This document shows, in pieces, positions 1 through 7,269 of a stretch of 7,272 nucleotides of DNA. The notes beneath the pieces were generated by a model. It was not told where the DNA came from. It did no database searches and saw nothing but the letters and a program-made list of their open reading frames with translations. This DNA comes from an uncultured Clostridium sp. Its GTDB lineage: Bacteria > Bacillota > Clostridia > Lachnospirales > Lachnospiraceae. Numbering within the stretch: position 1 is the first letter of the stretch; each line of letters begins with the position of its first letter. The DNA is taken from assembly GCA_900541315.1 (NCBI GenBank), contig UQJF01000140.1, forward strand, positions 1-7,272. Reading direction: 5' to 3'. A program made the translations under genes and the position numbers.

Positions 1-49
1 ACGAGATGTAGCTCCGTCTCGTGGGCTCGGAGATGTGTATAAGAGACAG
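1..49. other. Illumina Nextera adapter left on the contig end (artefact)
   Basis: Positions 31-49 are the exact 19-base Tn5 mosaic end used in Nextera libraries (agatgtgtataagagacag). Positions 16-30 (gtctcgtgggctcgg) are the Nextera read-2 tail. Positions 8-15 fit an 8-base index, and 1-7 (acgagat) match the end of the P7 flow-cell primer. The order P7-index-tail-mosaic end is that of a complete library adapter, so this is untrimmed sequencing sequence and not part of the genome. Real sequence starts at 50. Translations across it give false peptides: MGSEMCIRDR on the plus strand, and SVSYTHLRAHET appended to the adhesin frame on the minus strand. Confidence 0.98.
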
Positions 50-3000
50 AGGCAGCTCTTGTAAAGGCATTAGAATGAAAATATTCCTGGGGTTCTATGG
101 TATCTTTAAAAAAGATCCCCTGATAAGGTGCCTGCACATATCCCTGCTTAAAAGGAACCTGTTCTTCCTGAAGGATATATGCGCCAAATGCAAGTCTGTC
201 TATCTCATGAAGGTCTCCACTTTCTTCTTTTTCTCCTTTAGAATTAGTGCTTCCATCACTGGTCCATTTTTCTTCTTTCATAGTCAGATGGCCAGATTTA
301 TCATATACAGGAAGTCCGTTTTCATCATCTGCAGAACTTTTTTCTGTATAAATAGATTCCCCGGCTTCGTTTTTATGGACCTGTACAGAATATACCAGCT
401 GTTTTTCCCCGTCCACACCTGCCACATAAGCTATGAGCCGGCCATAGTCGTCATATACAAAAGCCATTCCTGTCTCTCTGTCTGCATAACAGATAAAATT
501 CCCACGTTCATCCAGTACCTTGTATGCAGTTTCATCATCCCCAGGCTCCAGACGTTTTTCTTCCCGCAACCGGTCCAGATCATAAAAATACAGATTTTCC
601 GGCTCTTTTTTTACTTTTTTATCTTCCAACACTGAAAGGGCTGCAGGACCATTGTCTTTTCCTGTTTTCAGGATCTTACGCCTGCTTCCTGTTTCCATTG
701 CAGTGATCTTTATGGTTTTTCCTTTCTCTTTCTCTGCTTTTACACCGATATAACCGCCATTTTCTTCTTTTTCCACAACAAGGCCCCGGTATAGTGCTAA
801 ATCAGCCCCGGAAACAGTCACTTTAAAACGGATTCCTTTTCCTGTGAATCTGCCCTGAAGATCATATAACAATTTAACGCCTTCCATAGCTTTCAGTTCT
901 TTTTCTGTTCCTTCAATAATCTCTTCTGAATACTGATCCATTTTTTTCGTAACATTTCCTGTCCAGGTCCCTTTTTCTGTATCAAAATGGATATCCCGCA
1001 CATCCCCTCTTTCTTCCAGCTTTTCCTTTCTTCCGGACACCTGATAGATCAGCTTATCACCAGCATCATTTACCAGTATTTTTTCTTCCAGACCTCCGCT
1101 TTCTTCTTTTAATCCCTGGAAATCTGTTTCTAACAGCCCATTTTCATTTCCAACACAGGAATCCCCGTCCTCTACTTTGCGGATTTTCATTTTTGAAGGA
1201 TGATTTTTTACAGGGATCTGGCTGACTGTTTCATAAGAGGTCTTATTTCCCTCTCCGGTGACCGGGATAGCATACTCATATTTTGCTGCTGTTTTCCGCT
1301 CATAGCCATCCATGGTCCCGTCCCTGTGTATATTTTCCTGATAATAAGATACTTTGTCTCCATAGATCTCAAAGGCCACAGGCCGGCTTTTTACATAACC
1401 GTCCGGTGCCTGCACCTCTACTAAGACATATACTCCTGCTCCTAAAGGCCTTGGCGTTTCAATATACCCCACCGGGATCTTTTCCAGTTTCCCATCCACC
1501 ATCACTTCCCGCAGTGTGGTAAAAGAACGGAATATGCCTCTTTCTGTGCCTGTTTCATCCACCTGGCTGATCCGCTGGCTTTCATCGTACAGCGGGATCC
1601 CATCTTCATCTAACTGTACAGGCAGATCAGCTTCTGATTCATTGTCCATTCCTACTCTTGGATAAAGGATCTCTTTTCCATCTGTATCCAACACCTTATT
1701 TCCTTCATGATCCACAGCAGGTCCAAATAACGCCTGACCTGTTCCGGTCACACTTCCTATACCTGCTTTTTTCACATCTCTTTTTGCTGCATAGATCCGA
1801 AACAATGCTCCATCATGGATGATGTTTTCCCCTGTCTCACTGTCCACTTTTTCAATACGAAGCCTGGAATGGAAATAGGTATTTTCAAAATCTTCCTGTT
1901 TAAAAGCTGCATAATTAAAATCCGCTCCCTCACCACCTGGCTTTAAAGTTTCCACATTTCCCGTATCCGGATTGATCCGGTCTGCTTGTGGTGCAAGGAT
2001 GCTCCATGGCACTAACATAGGTGCAAATTTCCCTTCTATTGCCCTGTTTTCTCCCTTCATGGCCGGTACCTGATGCCGGATCTGTATCTGTCCATTTTCC
2101 GTTTCATTTCCATCATAAATAATACTGTCCAGGATTTCTTTATCTTCACTTTGTGAAACTATTCCCAAAGTATTTCCCGGATCTATATCTTTATCCAGTC
2201 CATAGGGATAAATTTTAAACGAGCCGTCTATATTGTCAGTGTGTATCTTGCGGTCCTCTTCATTAAAACGGATCTTGTATTTACGGATCAGCTCATCTGG
2301 ACTGTCACTGCTGTTATAACGGAAATATGCACTGCCTGTCTCGTCTAAAACGATCTCTTCCTTTGTATTTTCATCTTTTATGATCTGCGGCACAAAAGGC
2401 AGAAAGATCTCCCTTGGTTCTTCTGTTTTATAATGACGGTTAGCCAGTTCTTTAGGCAGATCCGATGGTATTTCTTCTGCTATTACATATTCACCATAAG
2501 GCAGAGGAATGGAATATTCATAATAACATTCTTTTCCATCTCTTCGGTTGCACTGCAAAGTCTTTCTGTTTCCATCTGTACCACCGTCTTCATCCCGCTC
2601 CCATTCTATGGACAAACTTTCTTTTAAGCCTGCAAACCCATCCAGGTAAACTGCTGCTTCCTCTTTTGCCTGTTTTAATGCCCGTTCATAGGCCCGGTCA
2701 CTGTCCATATAGGGCCAGTTTTTCAATACCTCTTCTTTATAAGATTTTATGTCATAATGATCCAGGGCAAACTGCCGGAGGACCTCATCTGGATAAAAAC
2801 CACCTTTTTTCTGCTCTGCACCATCCATTGCATCAAAAAACTTCCTGTAATTTAAACTGCCATCCGGCTTTTCTTCCAGCAGTCTCCTGGCTTGCCCATC
2901 ATCACCTGAATAAACATTTAACAGATCCCGTTTTAAATAGATCCGGAATGAAAACTGGTTTAATATCTTTCTTCCTTCTGTTTGTCCATTTTTTCCAAAT

Positions 3001-6000
3001 AATCCTAGAAAGCTGGTGAGAGGATCATTATGAACAGAACCATATGTATTAACATTTTCATAGGACGACTGGGAAATATGCTTTGTAATGCGCACCGGCT
3101 GACGGATCACACGTTCCAGCATAAGTACCGGTTCTTTCTTTGTTCCTCCATCCTGGATCGTCTGATTCTGCCCCGGATAAGCCAGATGGATATACTGTAC
3201 AAAACTGCCCGGGTCTGTGTCCTTCCACTGTGTTTTCACATCCACGGCAGCTCCCGCAGATGTAAGATACTGATTATAGGGAACTTCCATCCCGGATACC
3301 ATAATGGTCTTTTCCCTTGTTTCTGCACGGAAATTTTCTTCTACTGCCTCTGTTTTTCCTGACCAGTCTGTTTTATTTTCCACCTGGATCCTGTGTTCTT
3401 TTTTCTCCGGATCCCATACAGCTGACAACAGTTCTTTTTCTGTTGTAACATAGCTTATTTCCCGCTCTTCAAAAACAGGGACCTGTTCCATTTCTGCAAC
3501 AGGATTTCCATCAGGATCCAATAATATCTCGTCTTTTTCATATCGTTCATATACAGGTTCCCAGATCACAGAGATCTTATCTTCCAGACTTATAAGTTCA
3601 TCCTGTAAGGCCATTGTCTCCATGTCATCCGTTTCCACATATTCCCGTTTTTCTTTTACAAAAGCAGTATGGCTTCCCAAACGGAATTTATCCTTAGAAA
3701 TACTGACCCAGTAATGCCCGTTCTGTCTTTCTTTTTTTATGTAAAGCTGACCTTCTGCAGGGTCATAAATCCCCGTTCCTGCTGCAATCTGGTCTGAATG
3801 ATCATAAAGCAGTTTTGCATACCAGCTTCCATCTGCTTCTATGATCTCTTCTATATCTGCCATGTCATAAAAACCATGTTCTGTATACCAGTCAAGGATC
3901 TGCCCTGCGGCTTCCCCGTTTATGGGATCTATCTGGATGTAAGCCCATGGTGCTCCATCTTCTGTTATCTGCCTGTACCCTAACTGCCCAAGCATTCCCA
4001 TAACCTGTTCTGTCAGATAATCTGGAACCAGCGCTGCATCCCACAATGACAGGTCATCTGGTTCTGCCTCTCCTTTTATGTAAGGAGCTGTGCGAAAATG
4101 ATAAGACACAGTTTCAGAAGCAGGAGTTTTCTCTTCTTCTGCAGGATCTGCCTTTAAGATCAGATTGCCTTCTTTGTCTTTTTTCAGTTCTCCTCCTACA
4201 GCCCTTTTGTACACAGGATTCCCCCATACATCAGTTTTGGGTATTTTTTCCATTTTTGTGATCTGCTTTAAAGTTTCTGTTTTTTCTGCAGGCTTCAGTT
4301 TATAAAAAGCTGTATGCTCCGGATAACCGGAAACTGTGATCTCATATCCGTTTTCCGTTCCATAGGATTCTATAGTAAAATCATTCCAGGAACCATCTGC
4401 CTCCATACTGTTATGATCTGAAAGCCCCTGTAAAATACGCACCTGTCCTGCTTTTCGGACTACATTTTCCTGATCTGCCATCCGGTTAGATTCCGTCAGG
4501 TTCTTTCCTGTAACTGACAGCTCATAACCTTCTGACCGGCTTAATTCCCGGATATAATAACTTCCCATAAGCAAAGGTCTTCCGATCCAGGAATTCCCGT
4601 TTTCAGTTTCTCTGTCCGGATAGACATAACTTCCAAAGCCACATTCAGAAGAGGTAATGGAGCTTCCGTTATATAGGTTCTCTGTTCTTAAAGAATCTTC
4701 TGGTGCTTTAATGGTCCCATCTGTATTTAACACAGTATGGGGAGCTTCTGTATATGCCAGAAATGCTGCATTTCCCTCTTTGTCCGTTGCTGCCACAGCT
4801 GTAAGATCATCTTTTCTGTAGATCACCCCGGATTTTCCATCTGGATGCACAATCTCTTCTGCTGCAAAAAGCCCATATACTGCCCCCTCTAAAGTTCCAT
4901 CCCCCTGAGCCTTTCCATAGCTGGTTTCCGGATCTGTTTCATAAAGCTGCATATCCCGCTTATTAATGTAGATCCTTCCTTCTGTCCGGTGATCCCATAT
5001 ACGGAACTGGTAGAGAAAAGTATCCGGATCTCCAAAACCGGAAATATCCATGCTGCCCAGATCATCATCCTGAAAATCCGGAAGAAAGGCTGTTATCATT
5101 TCATTTTCATTATCTTCTGATCCGGCTTTTAGTGGCTTCTGGAAAGAAAACGGCTGTAACTGCGTTTCTTCCCTTACATAAATGTACTGTTTTGTCTCTT
5201 CTTCATCTTCATTTTCTTCATCCTCGTCCCCCTCCTTTTCTTCATCAATGTCTTCTGCAAACTTCAGCCAGGTGATCTGGCGCCGCTCTTCCAGATCTGT
5301 TTCATTTACCAGCCCATATGGATAACTGAAGCCTGTTTTCTTTTCGGTTATTTCCGGCATTGTTCCATGATCCAGATTTCCCTGCATTTCAAACTGCTCT
5401 TCAAGATCTTCATACTCCAGAATTTCGTCCTGTTCCATGGCTTCATGCTCCGAAATTTCGTCCTCACCCATGGCTTTATACCCAAAAATTCCGTTCTCAC
5501 CCATGGCTTCTCCCTGAGCCTGGGCAGAAGAAACCACAATCCGTTCAATCTCAAAGTCTTCCCTGTGTGTGCCATGGACCATATAGCCGTTTCTGGCCTT
5601 TTTTTCTGTTAATGTATATCCGTATTCCAGTTCAATAAAATTTTTATAGGTCTCATCCCTGTCTTCTAACATTGCTTCCATTGCCATAGTACTTTGCCCA
5701 TGGTCGTCTTCATCCTCATTAGGAACATGAAAATCTGTGACAGCTTCGCACAATTCCTGTTCTTCCAGCCACTGTTCTCTTAAACGCTCATTTTCTTCTT
5801 CACAATTGCAATCTTCTGCTTCACCATCTCCTTCTCCTCCGCCACCCCCTTCATCATGGTCACATTCGATCCACTCTGGTGCCGGATGACCCATACAATA
5901 GGTTTTACTGTAATTATAATTCCGGATATCACGGTGGAAAGCTTTTCCATCTTCATCTGTGGTGATCACATCACACAGCCATTTTCCTTCCGGTTCCGGT

Positions 6001-7142
6001 GACATGCAATTAACATAAACTTCTCCTGTAGTACCATCCGGATTTCCTTCTTCATAGCCATTTTCATTGATCTGGGAATGATCGAAGCTTTCCCATACAT
6101 TAAAATCAGCTCCTGCAAGGGGCTGTCCTGTTTCTGCACAGTATTTTTCCAGTCCTACCTTGTAATCAGCTTCAAATACCTCTCTGTGGCGGAACCGCTC
6201 TAATGCATCTCTTTCTCCCCCTGAAACAGCACCTTTTCCTGCTTCAAACCACACTTCTGCCTCCGGTCTGCTCATATCCAGCCAGCCCATCTGCATCTGG
6301 AATATTTCTGCTGGCTGGAAAATATAGGCATAATACCGTTCTTCCAGTCCCTCTATATTTCCTGCACTGATCCGTCCTGAAGGTTCTTCTCCTGTATAAA
6401 GGAATGTGATCTCATTTTCTCCCGGTCCCTGGGTAAAGCTCCAGTTTTTATCAGGAAACTGCCAGTTTGCATCCTTTAGTTTCTCACAGGAGCTAAGGTC
6501 AATCGTCAGCTCATAATGACCATCCTTTAACACCATATTCTGTTTTCTTCCATTCCAGTCCGGAAGACTGTTTCCACCACCGGACTCATACTCATTCAGA
6601 CCATTTTCCACTGCATTCTGCATCTCATGGAACAGAGAGAGAACTCTTCCGTCTCCTATGGCCCATTCCAGTTTCTTCATAGTGTCTTCCAGGACATCCC
6701 ATTCCCGTTCATAACCGGCAAGACAACCCCAGAAATAAGTCTGCACCACAGCATACCGGGTCTTATCATAATAATTTCCCGAAACCATCCATTCATAAGC
6801 CATCATCATAGGCAGATACCGGTCAAAACTTCCAATGACCGGTATGGACGTCTCCGGTGATGCGCTGTAGCGCTGCCAGGCTGCCTGGGTATGATTTGGC
6901 AGTTTCTTGCCCGGCTGCAAACAGAATGCAGGTACATGACCTTCCACCGGATTCACATAATAACAGGTGATCGACCTGTGGCTGTGCCCGAAAATGTTGA
7001 TCTGCCGGTTCTGAAAAGCATCTCCTCTTATGATCATCTGTACCGGCGGTTCATCTGCGGCAGCTGAAAATGGAACTCCTGTAAAAATAAGGATCCCAGC
7101 CAGTAAACCTGCCAGTGTCCGTTTCCATATTTTCGTATTCAA
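50..7142 (-). CDS. Giant thioester- and SpaA-domain surface adhesin, 3' end missing
   Basis: The protein is a predicted secreted, wall- or membrane-attached adhesin. A frame of 2,364 codons runs without a stop from TTG at 7142 to the adapter junction; I read the translation through and checked the phase at 3975, 1401 and 51. The start is fixed by AAAGGGGG seven bases upstream, an in-frame TAA at 7160-7158, and a signal peptide directly after it; the next in-frame ATG (codon 36) would lose that signal. Visible parts in order are a signal peptide, a thioester domain (Cys74, Gln134), five SpaA/CnaB-like domains with Lys at 333, 728, 1354, 1765 and 1989 and Glu at 513, 866, 1556, 1909 and 2326, and acidic and repeat insertions between them. 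Residues about 1590-1760 form an unassigned linker that includes MLVPWSIL. The last visible residues (SNAFTRAA) look like the junction to another SpaA domain, so the true protein is longer; no LPXTG motif, anchor helix or sortase is in view. By family analogy it bonds covalently to surface targets; the target is unknown. Cna-like adhesin or pilin-like stalk is the main alternative name. Confidence 0.93.
63..1193 (-). other. SpaA-like domain 5, expanded, at the cut end of the contig
   Basis: Residues about 1984-2360. It opens with SKMKIRKVEDGD, with Lys1989 as candidate donor. It closes with FGAYILQEEQVPFKQGYVQA, with Glu2326 in the Y-x-x-x-E position. Asn2358 in FHSNAFTR is a possible acceptor. 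At about 375 residues it is roughly twice the size of domain 2, so one or more extra modules may be inserted, including VSGADLALYRGLVV and a tyrosine-rich FVYDDYGRLIAYVAG. That last segment faintly resembles YD repeats, but one copy is not enough to assign it. Confidence 0.6.
1197..1865 (-). other. SpaA/CnaB-like domain 4, the clearest isopeptide triad
   Basis: Residues about 1760-1982. The opening strand LRIEKVDSETGENIIHDGAL carries Lys1765. The next strand is FRIYAAKR. The closing GAGVYVLVEVQAPDGYV carries Glu1909 in the textbook context, and Asn1980 in PVKNHP sits at the usual acceptor position just before the next domain. A long insertion between the strands holds three Asp-Gly turns (DHEGNK, DTDGKE, DEDGIP). 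A spontaneous Lys1765-Asn1980 bond is expected by analogy with characterised CnaB domains. Confidence 0.85.
2373..3095 (-). other. SpaA-like domain 3 with a helical insertion
   Basis: Residues about 1350-1590. The opening VRITKHISQ carries Lys1354 as candidate donor. FSFRIYLKRDLLNVY follows, a phrase I associate with large Lachnospiraceae SpaA proteins. The closing PYGEYVIAEEIP carries Glu1556 in the Y-x-x-x-E position, though the following A-P-x-G-Y is not conserved. Between them, residues about 1460-1500 are strongly helix-prone (DSDRAYERALKQAKEEAA). The acceptor residue is not clear, so this is a divergent or modified member. Confidence 0.6.
3108..4475 (-). other. Unassigned extracellular segment between SpaA-like domains 2 and 3
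   Basis: Residues about 890-1345 contain no SpaA-type donor/acid pair that I can see. The motif EADGSW occurs twice (914-919 and 1102-1107), each time followed by a probable beta-rich stretch (YEITVSGYPEHTAFY; HYWVSISKDKFRLGSHTAF). A mixed segment around Trp1034 (LSLWDAALVPDYLTEQV) looks helical. The latter part, with YERYEKDEILLDP and WSGKTEA, looks strand-rich. Frame and codon use continue unchanged, so this is true coding sequence, but I do not recognise its family. Confidence 0.6.
4488..4979 (-). other. SpaA/CnaB-like domain 2
   Basis: Residues about 722-885. The opening strand GRIYINKRDMQLYETD carries Lys728 as candidate donor, followed by LEGAVYGLFAAEEI, the usual 'G-A-x-Y-x-L-x-A' strand. 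The closing LMGSYYIRELSRSEGYEL carries Glu866 in the Y-x-x-x-E-x-x-x-x-x-G-Y context. This is a close match to the family pattern. The acceptor Asn or Asp after residue 875 is not clear. It would form one rigid stalk unit. Confidence 0.8.
5193..5252 (-). other. Highly acidic tract in the adhesin (residues 631-650)
   Basis: Of these 20 residues, 16 are Asp or Glu; the segment begins DIDEEKEGDEDEENED. It is low-complexity and probably disordered, and lies in the linker before SpaA-like domain 2. It may be a flexible or cation-binding spacer. No known motif is seen, so the role is open. Confidence 0.8.
5412..5510 (-). repeat. Three tandem 33-bp units coding for an 11-residue acidic repeat
   Basis: Three in-phase units encode EAMGENGIFGY, KAMGEDEISEH and EAMEQDEILEY (residues 545-577), followed by a decayed fourth unit beginning EDLEEQ. 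The consensus is [EK]-A-M-[GE]-x-[DN]-[EG]-I-x-[EG]-[YH]. Every unit is exactly 33 bases, so changes in copy number would keep the frame. The repeat lies between SpaA-like domains 1 and 2 and probably acts as a spacer. It also produces repetitive antisense open frames, which are not genes. Confidence 0.88.
5538..6170 (-). other. SpaA/CnaB-like domain 1 with Cys/His-rich and acidic insertion
   Basis: Residues about 325-535. The first strand reads KVGLEKYCAETGQPLAGADF, with Lys333 as candidate isopeptide donor in the usual K-x-x-x-E/D-T-G-x-P-L-x-G-A context. The closing strand reads YGYTLTEKKARNGYMV, with Glu513 as candidate catalytic acid in the usual Y-x-L-x-E-x-x-A-x-x-G-Y context. The bond-accepting Asn or Asp is not clear. 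Between the two halves lies a large insertion with eight cysteines at 335, 379, 390, 416, 427, 445, 447 and 465 (Cys335 lies on the first strand), histidines at 419 and 429, five glycines in a row (432-436) and a run of acidic residues up to about 492. This is much longer than an ordinary domain of the family. Confidence 0.72.
6234..6548 (-). other. Beta-rich module following the thioester domain
   Basis: Residues about 198-303 start at NMVLKDGHYELTIDLSSC and end near EVWFEAGK. Alternating hydrophobic residues suggest several beta strands (HYELTID, NEITFLYTG, RYYAYIF). A domain of similar size often sits between a thioester domain and the first SpaA domain in Clostridia surface proteins, where it probably supports the tip. 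I see no catalytic motif and cannot name a family with confidence. The boundaries are approximate. Confidence 0.45.
6588..7037 (-). other. Thioester domain with candidate Cys74-Gln134 bond
   Basis: Residues 36-185 look like the thioester domain found at the tip of many Gram-positive adhesins. The segment AFCLQPGKK places Cys74 (codon at 6923-6921) in the usual C-L-x-P-G-K context. About 60 residues on, RYAVVQTYFWG places Gln134 (codon at 6743-6741) in the usual VQxxxW context. In the family these two side chains form an internal thioester that reacts with amines on a target, giving covalent adhesion. Its position just after the signal peptide is the normal place. Cys60 and Cys140 are extra cysteines nearby and could form a disulfide. 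Bond formation is inferred from the motifs and not shown. Confidence 0.8.
7056..7142 (-). other. Signal peptide of the adhesin (residues 1-29)
   Basis: After the TTG start (read as Met) the protein begins NTKIWKRTLAGLLAGILIF. This is a short basic n-region (Lys4, Lys7, Arg8), a hydrophobic core at residues 10-20, then a polar end with Ala-rich cleavage context (FSAAA, residues 25-29). Cleavage is expected after Ala28 or Ala29, leaving a mature protein that starts near DEPPV. This is a classic Sec signal; I see no YSIRK-type motif and no lipobox cysteine. Confidence 0.9.
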
Positions 7143-7149
7143 TTGTTTT

Positions 7150-7157
7150 CCCCCTTT
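7150..7157 (-). promoter_or_regulatory. Ribosome binding site that fixes the TTG start
   Basis: The minus strand reads AAAGGGGG, then seven bases, then TTG at 7142. An in-frame TAA at 7160-7158 rules out a longer protein, and the first in-frame ATG lies 105 bases further in, after the signal peptide. Spacing and sequence are typical of Firmicutes. Confidence 0.85.
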
Positions 7158-7211
7158 TTAGATTATGTACTCTCGGAATCTTTTTGTACTTGATTTTGCA
7201 AGAAGATTTTT

Positions 7212-7217
7212 TGTCAA
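7212..7217 (-). promoter_or_regulatory. Possible -35 box (TTGACA) upstream of the adhesin
   Basis: A perfect TTGACA lies 69 bases upstream of the start codon on the minus strand. No good -10 box occurs 16-18 bases later (the 17-base position reads ATCAAG). A CATAAT at 7167-7162 would be a better -10, but it lies too far from this box and too close to the ribosome binding site. The promoter is therefore not settled. Confidence 0.25.
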
Positions 7218-7222
7218 TTGTG

Positions 7223-7269
7223 CCCAAATTTCTGAGGCGTTGGCGTTGCGTCCGCCTCTGAAATTCGGG
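7223..7269. repeat. Imperfect inverted repeat, 17-base arms, at the contig edge
   Basis: Arm one is 7223-7239 (cccaaatttctgaggcg) and arm two is 7253-7269 (cgcctctgaaattcggg), with a 13-base loop. Fifteen of 17 positions pair. The two exceptions are 7226/7266 and 7233/7259, and the first becomes a G-U pair in minus-strand RNA. No T-run follows on the minus strand, and the contig ends three bases after arm two, so a normal terminator is not supported. It could be a weak terminator of an upstream gene, an operator, or the edge of a dispersed repeat. The rest of 7143-7272 holds only the ribosome binding site and the weak -35 box. Confidence 0.75.

Noticed and set aside
31..49. Tn5 mosaic end as evidence of a natural transposon
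   Set aside because: It is joined to the Nextera tail, index and P7 end, so it is library adapter.
338..470. Tyr/Asp-rich VYDDYGRLIAYVAG (coding strand) as an RHS/YD-repeat toxin module
   Set aside because: There is only one weak copy, with no RHS core or toxin domain; it lies inside SpaA-like domain 5.
606..620. T7 and T6 runs as a phase-variation switch
   Set aside because: Runs this short are common in AT-rich Clostridia genes (here AAA Lys codons), and the frame is intact.
21..635. Plus-strand open frame of 204 residues beginning in the adapter
   Set aside because: Its first residues come from the Nextera adapter, and the rest is antisense to the adhesin. It is Phe/Ile/Cys-rich with no domain, as expected from the reverse of a purine-rich coding strand.
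5348..5575. Minus-strand open frame of 75 residues with repeated KPW-x-RTKF
   Set aside because: It lies in a different frame over the 33-bp tandem repeat; its repeats are a by-product of those in the adhesin frame.
524..6860. Other plus-strand open frames (for example 2465-3019, 3030-3362, 5360-5638)
   Set aside because: All lie opposite the uninterrupted adhesin frame, have no ribosome binding site or domain that I can see, and show the composition of antisense shadows.
7223..7269. Inverted repeat as a standard rho-independent terminator
   Set aside because: The minus strand continues with cacaattgac and has no T-run; on the plus strand the contig ends directly after the arm.
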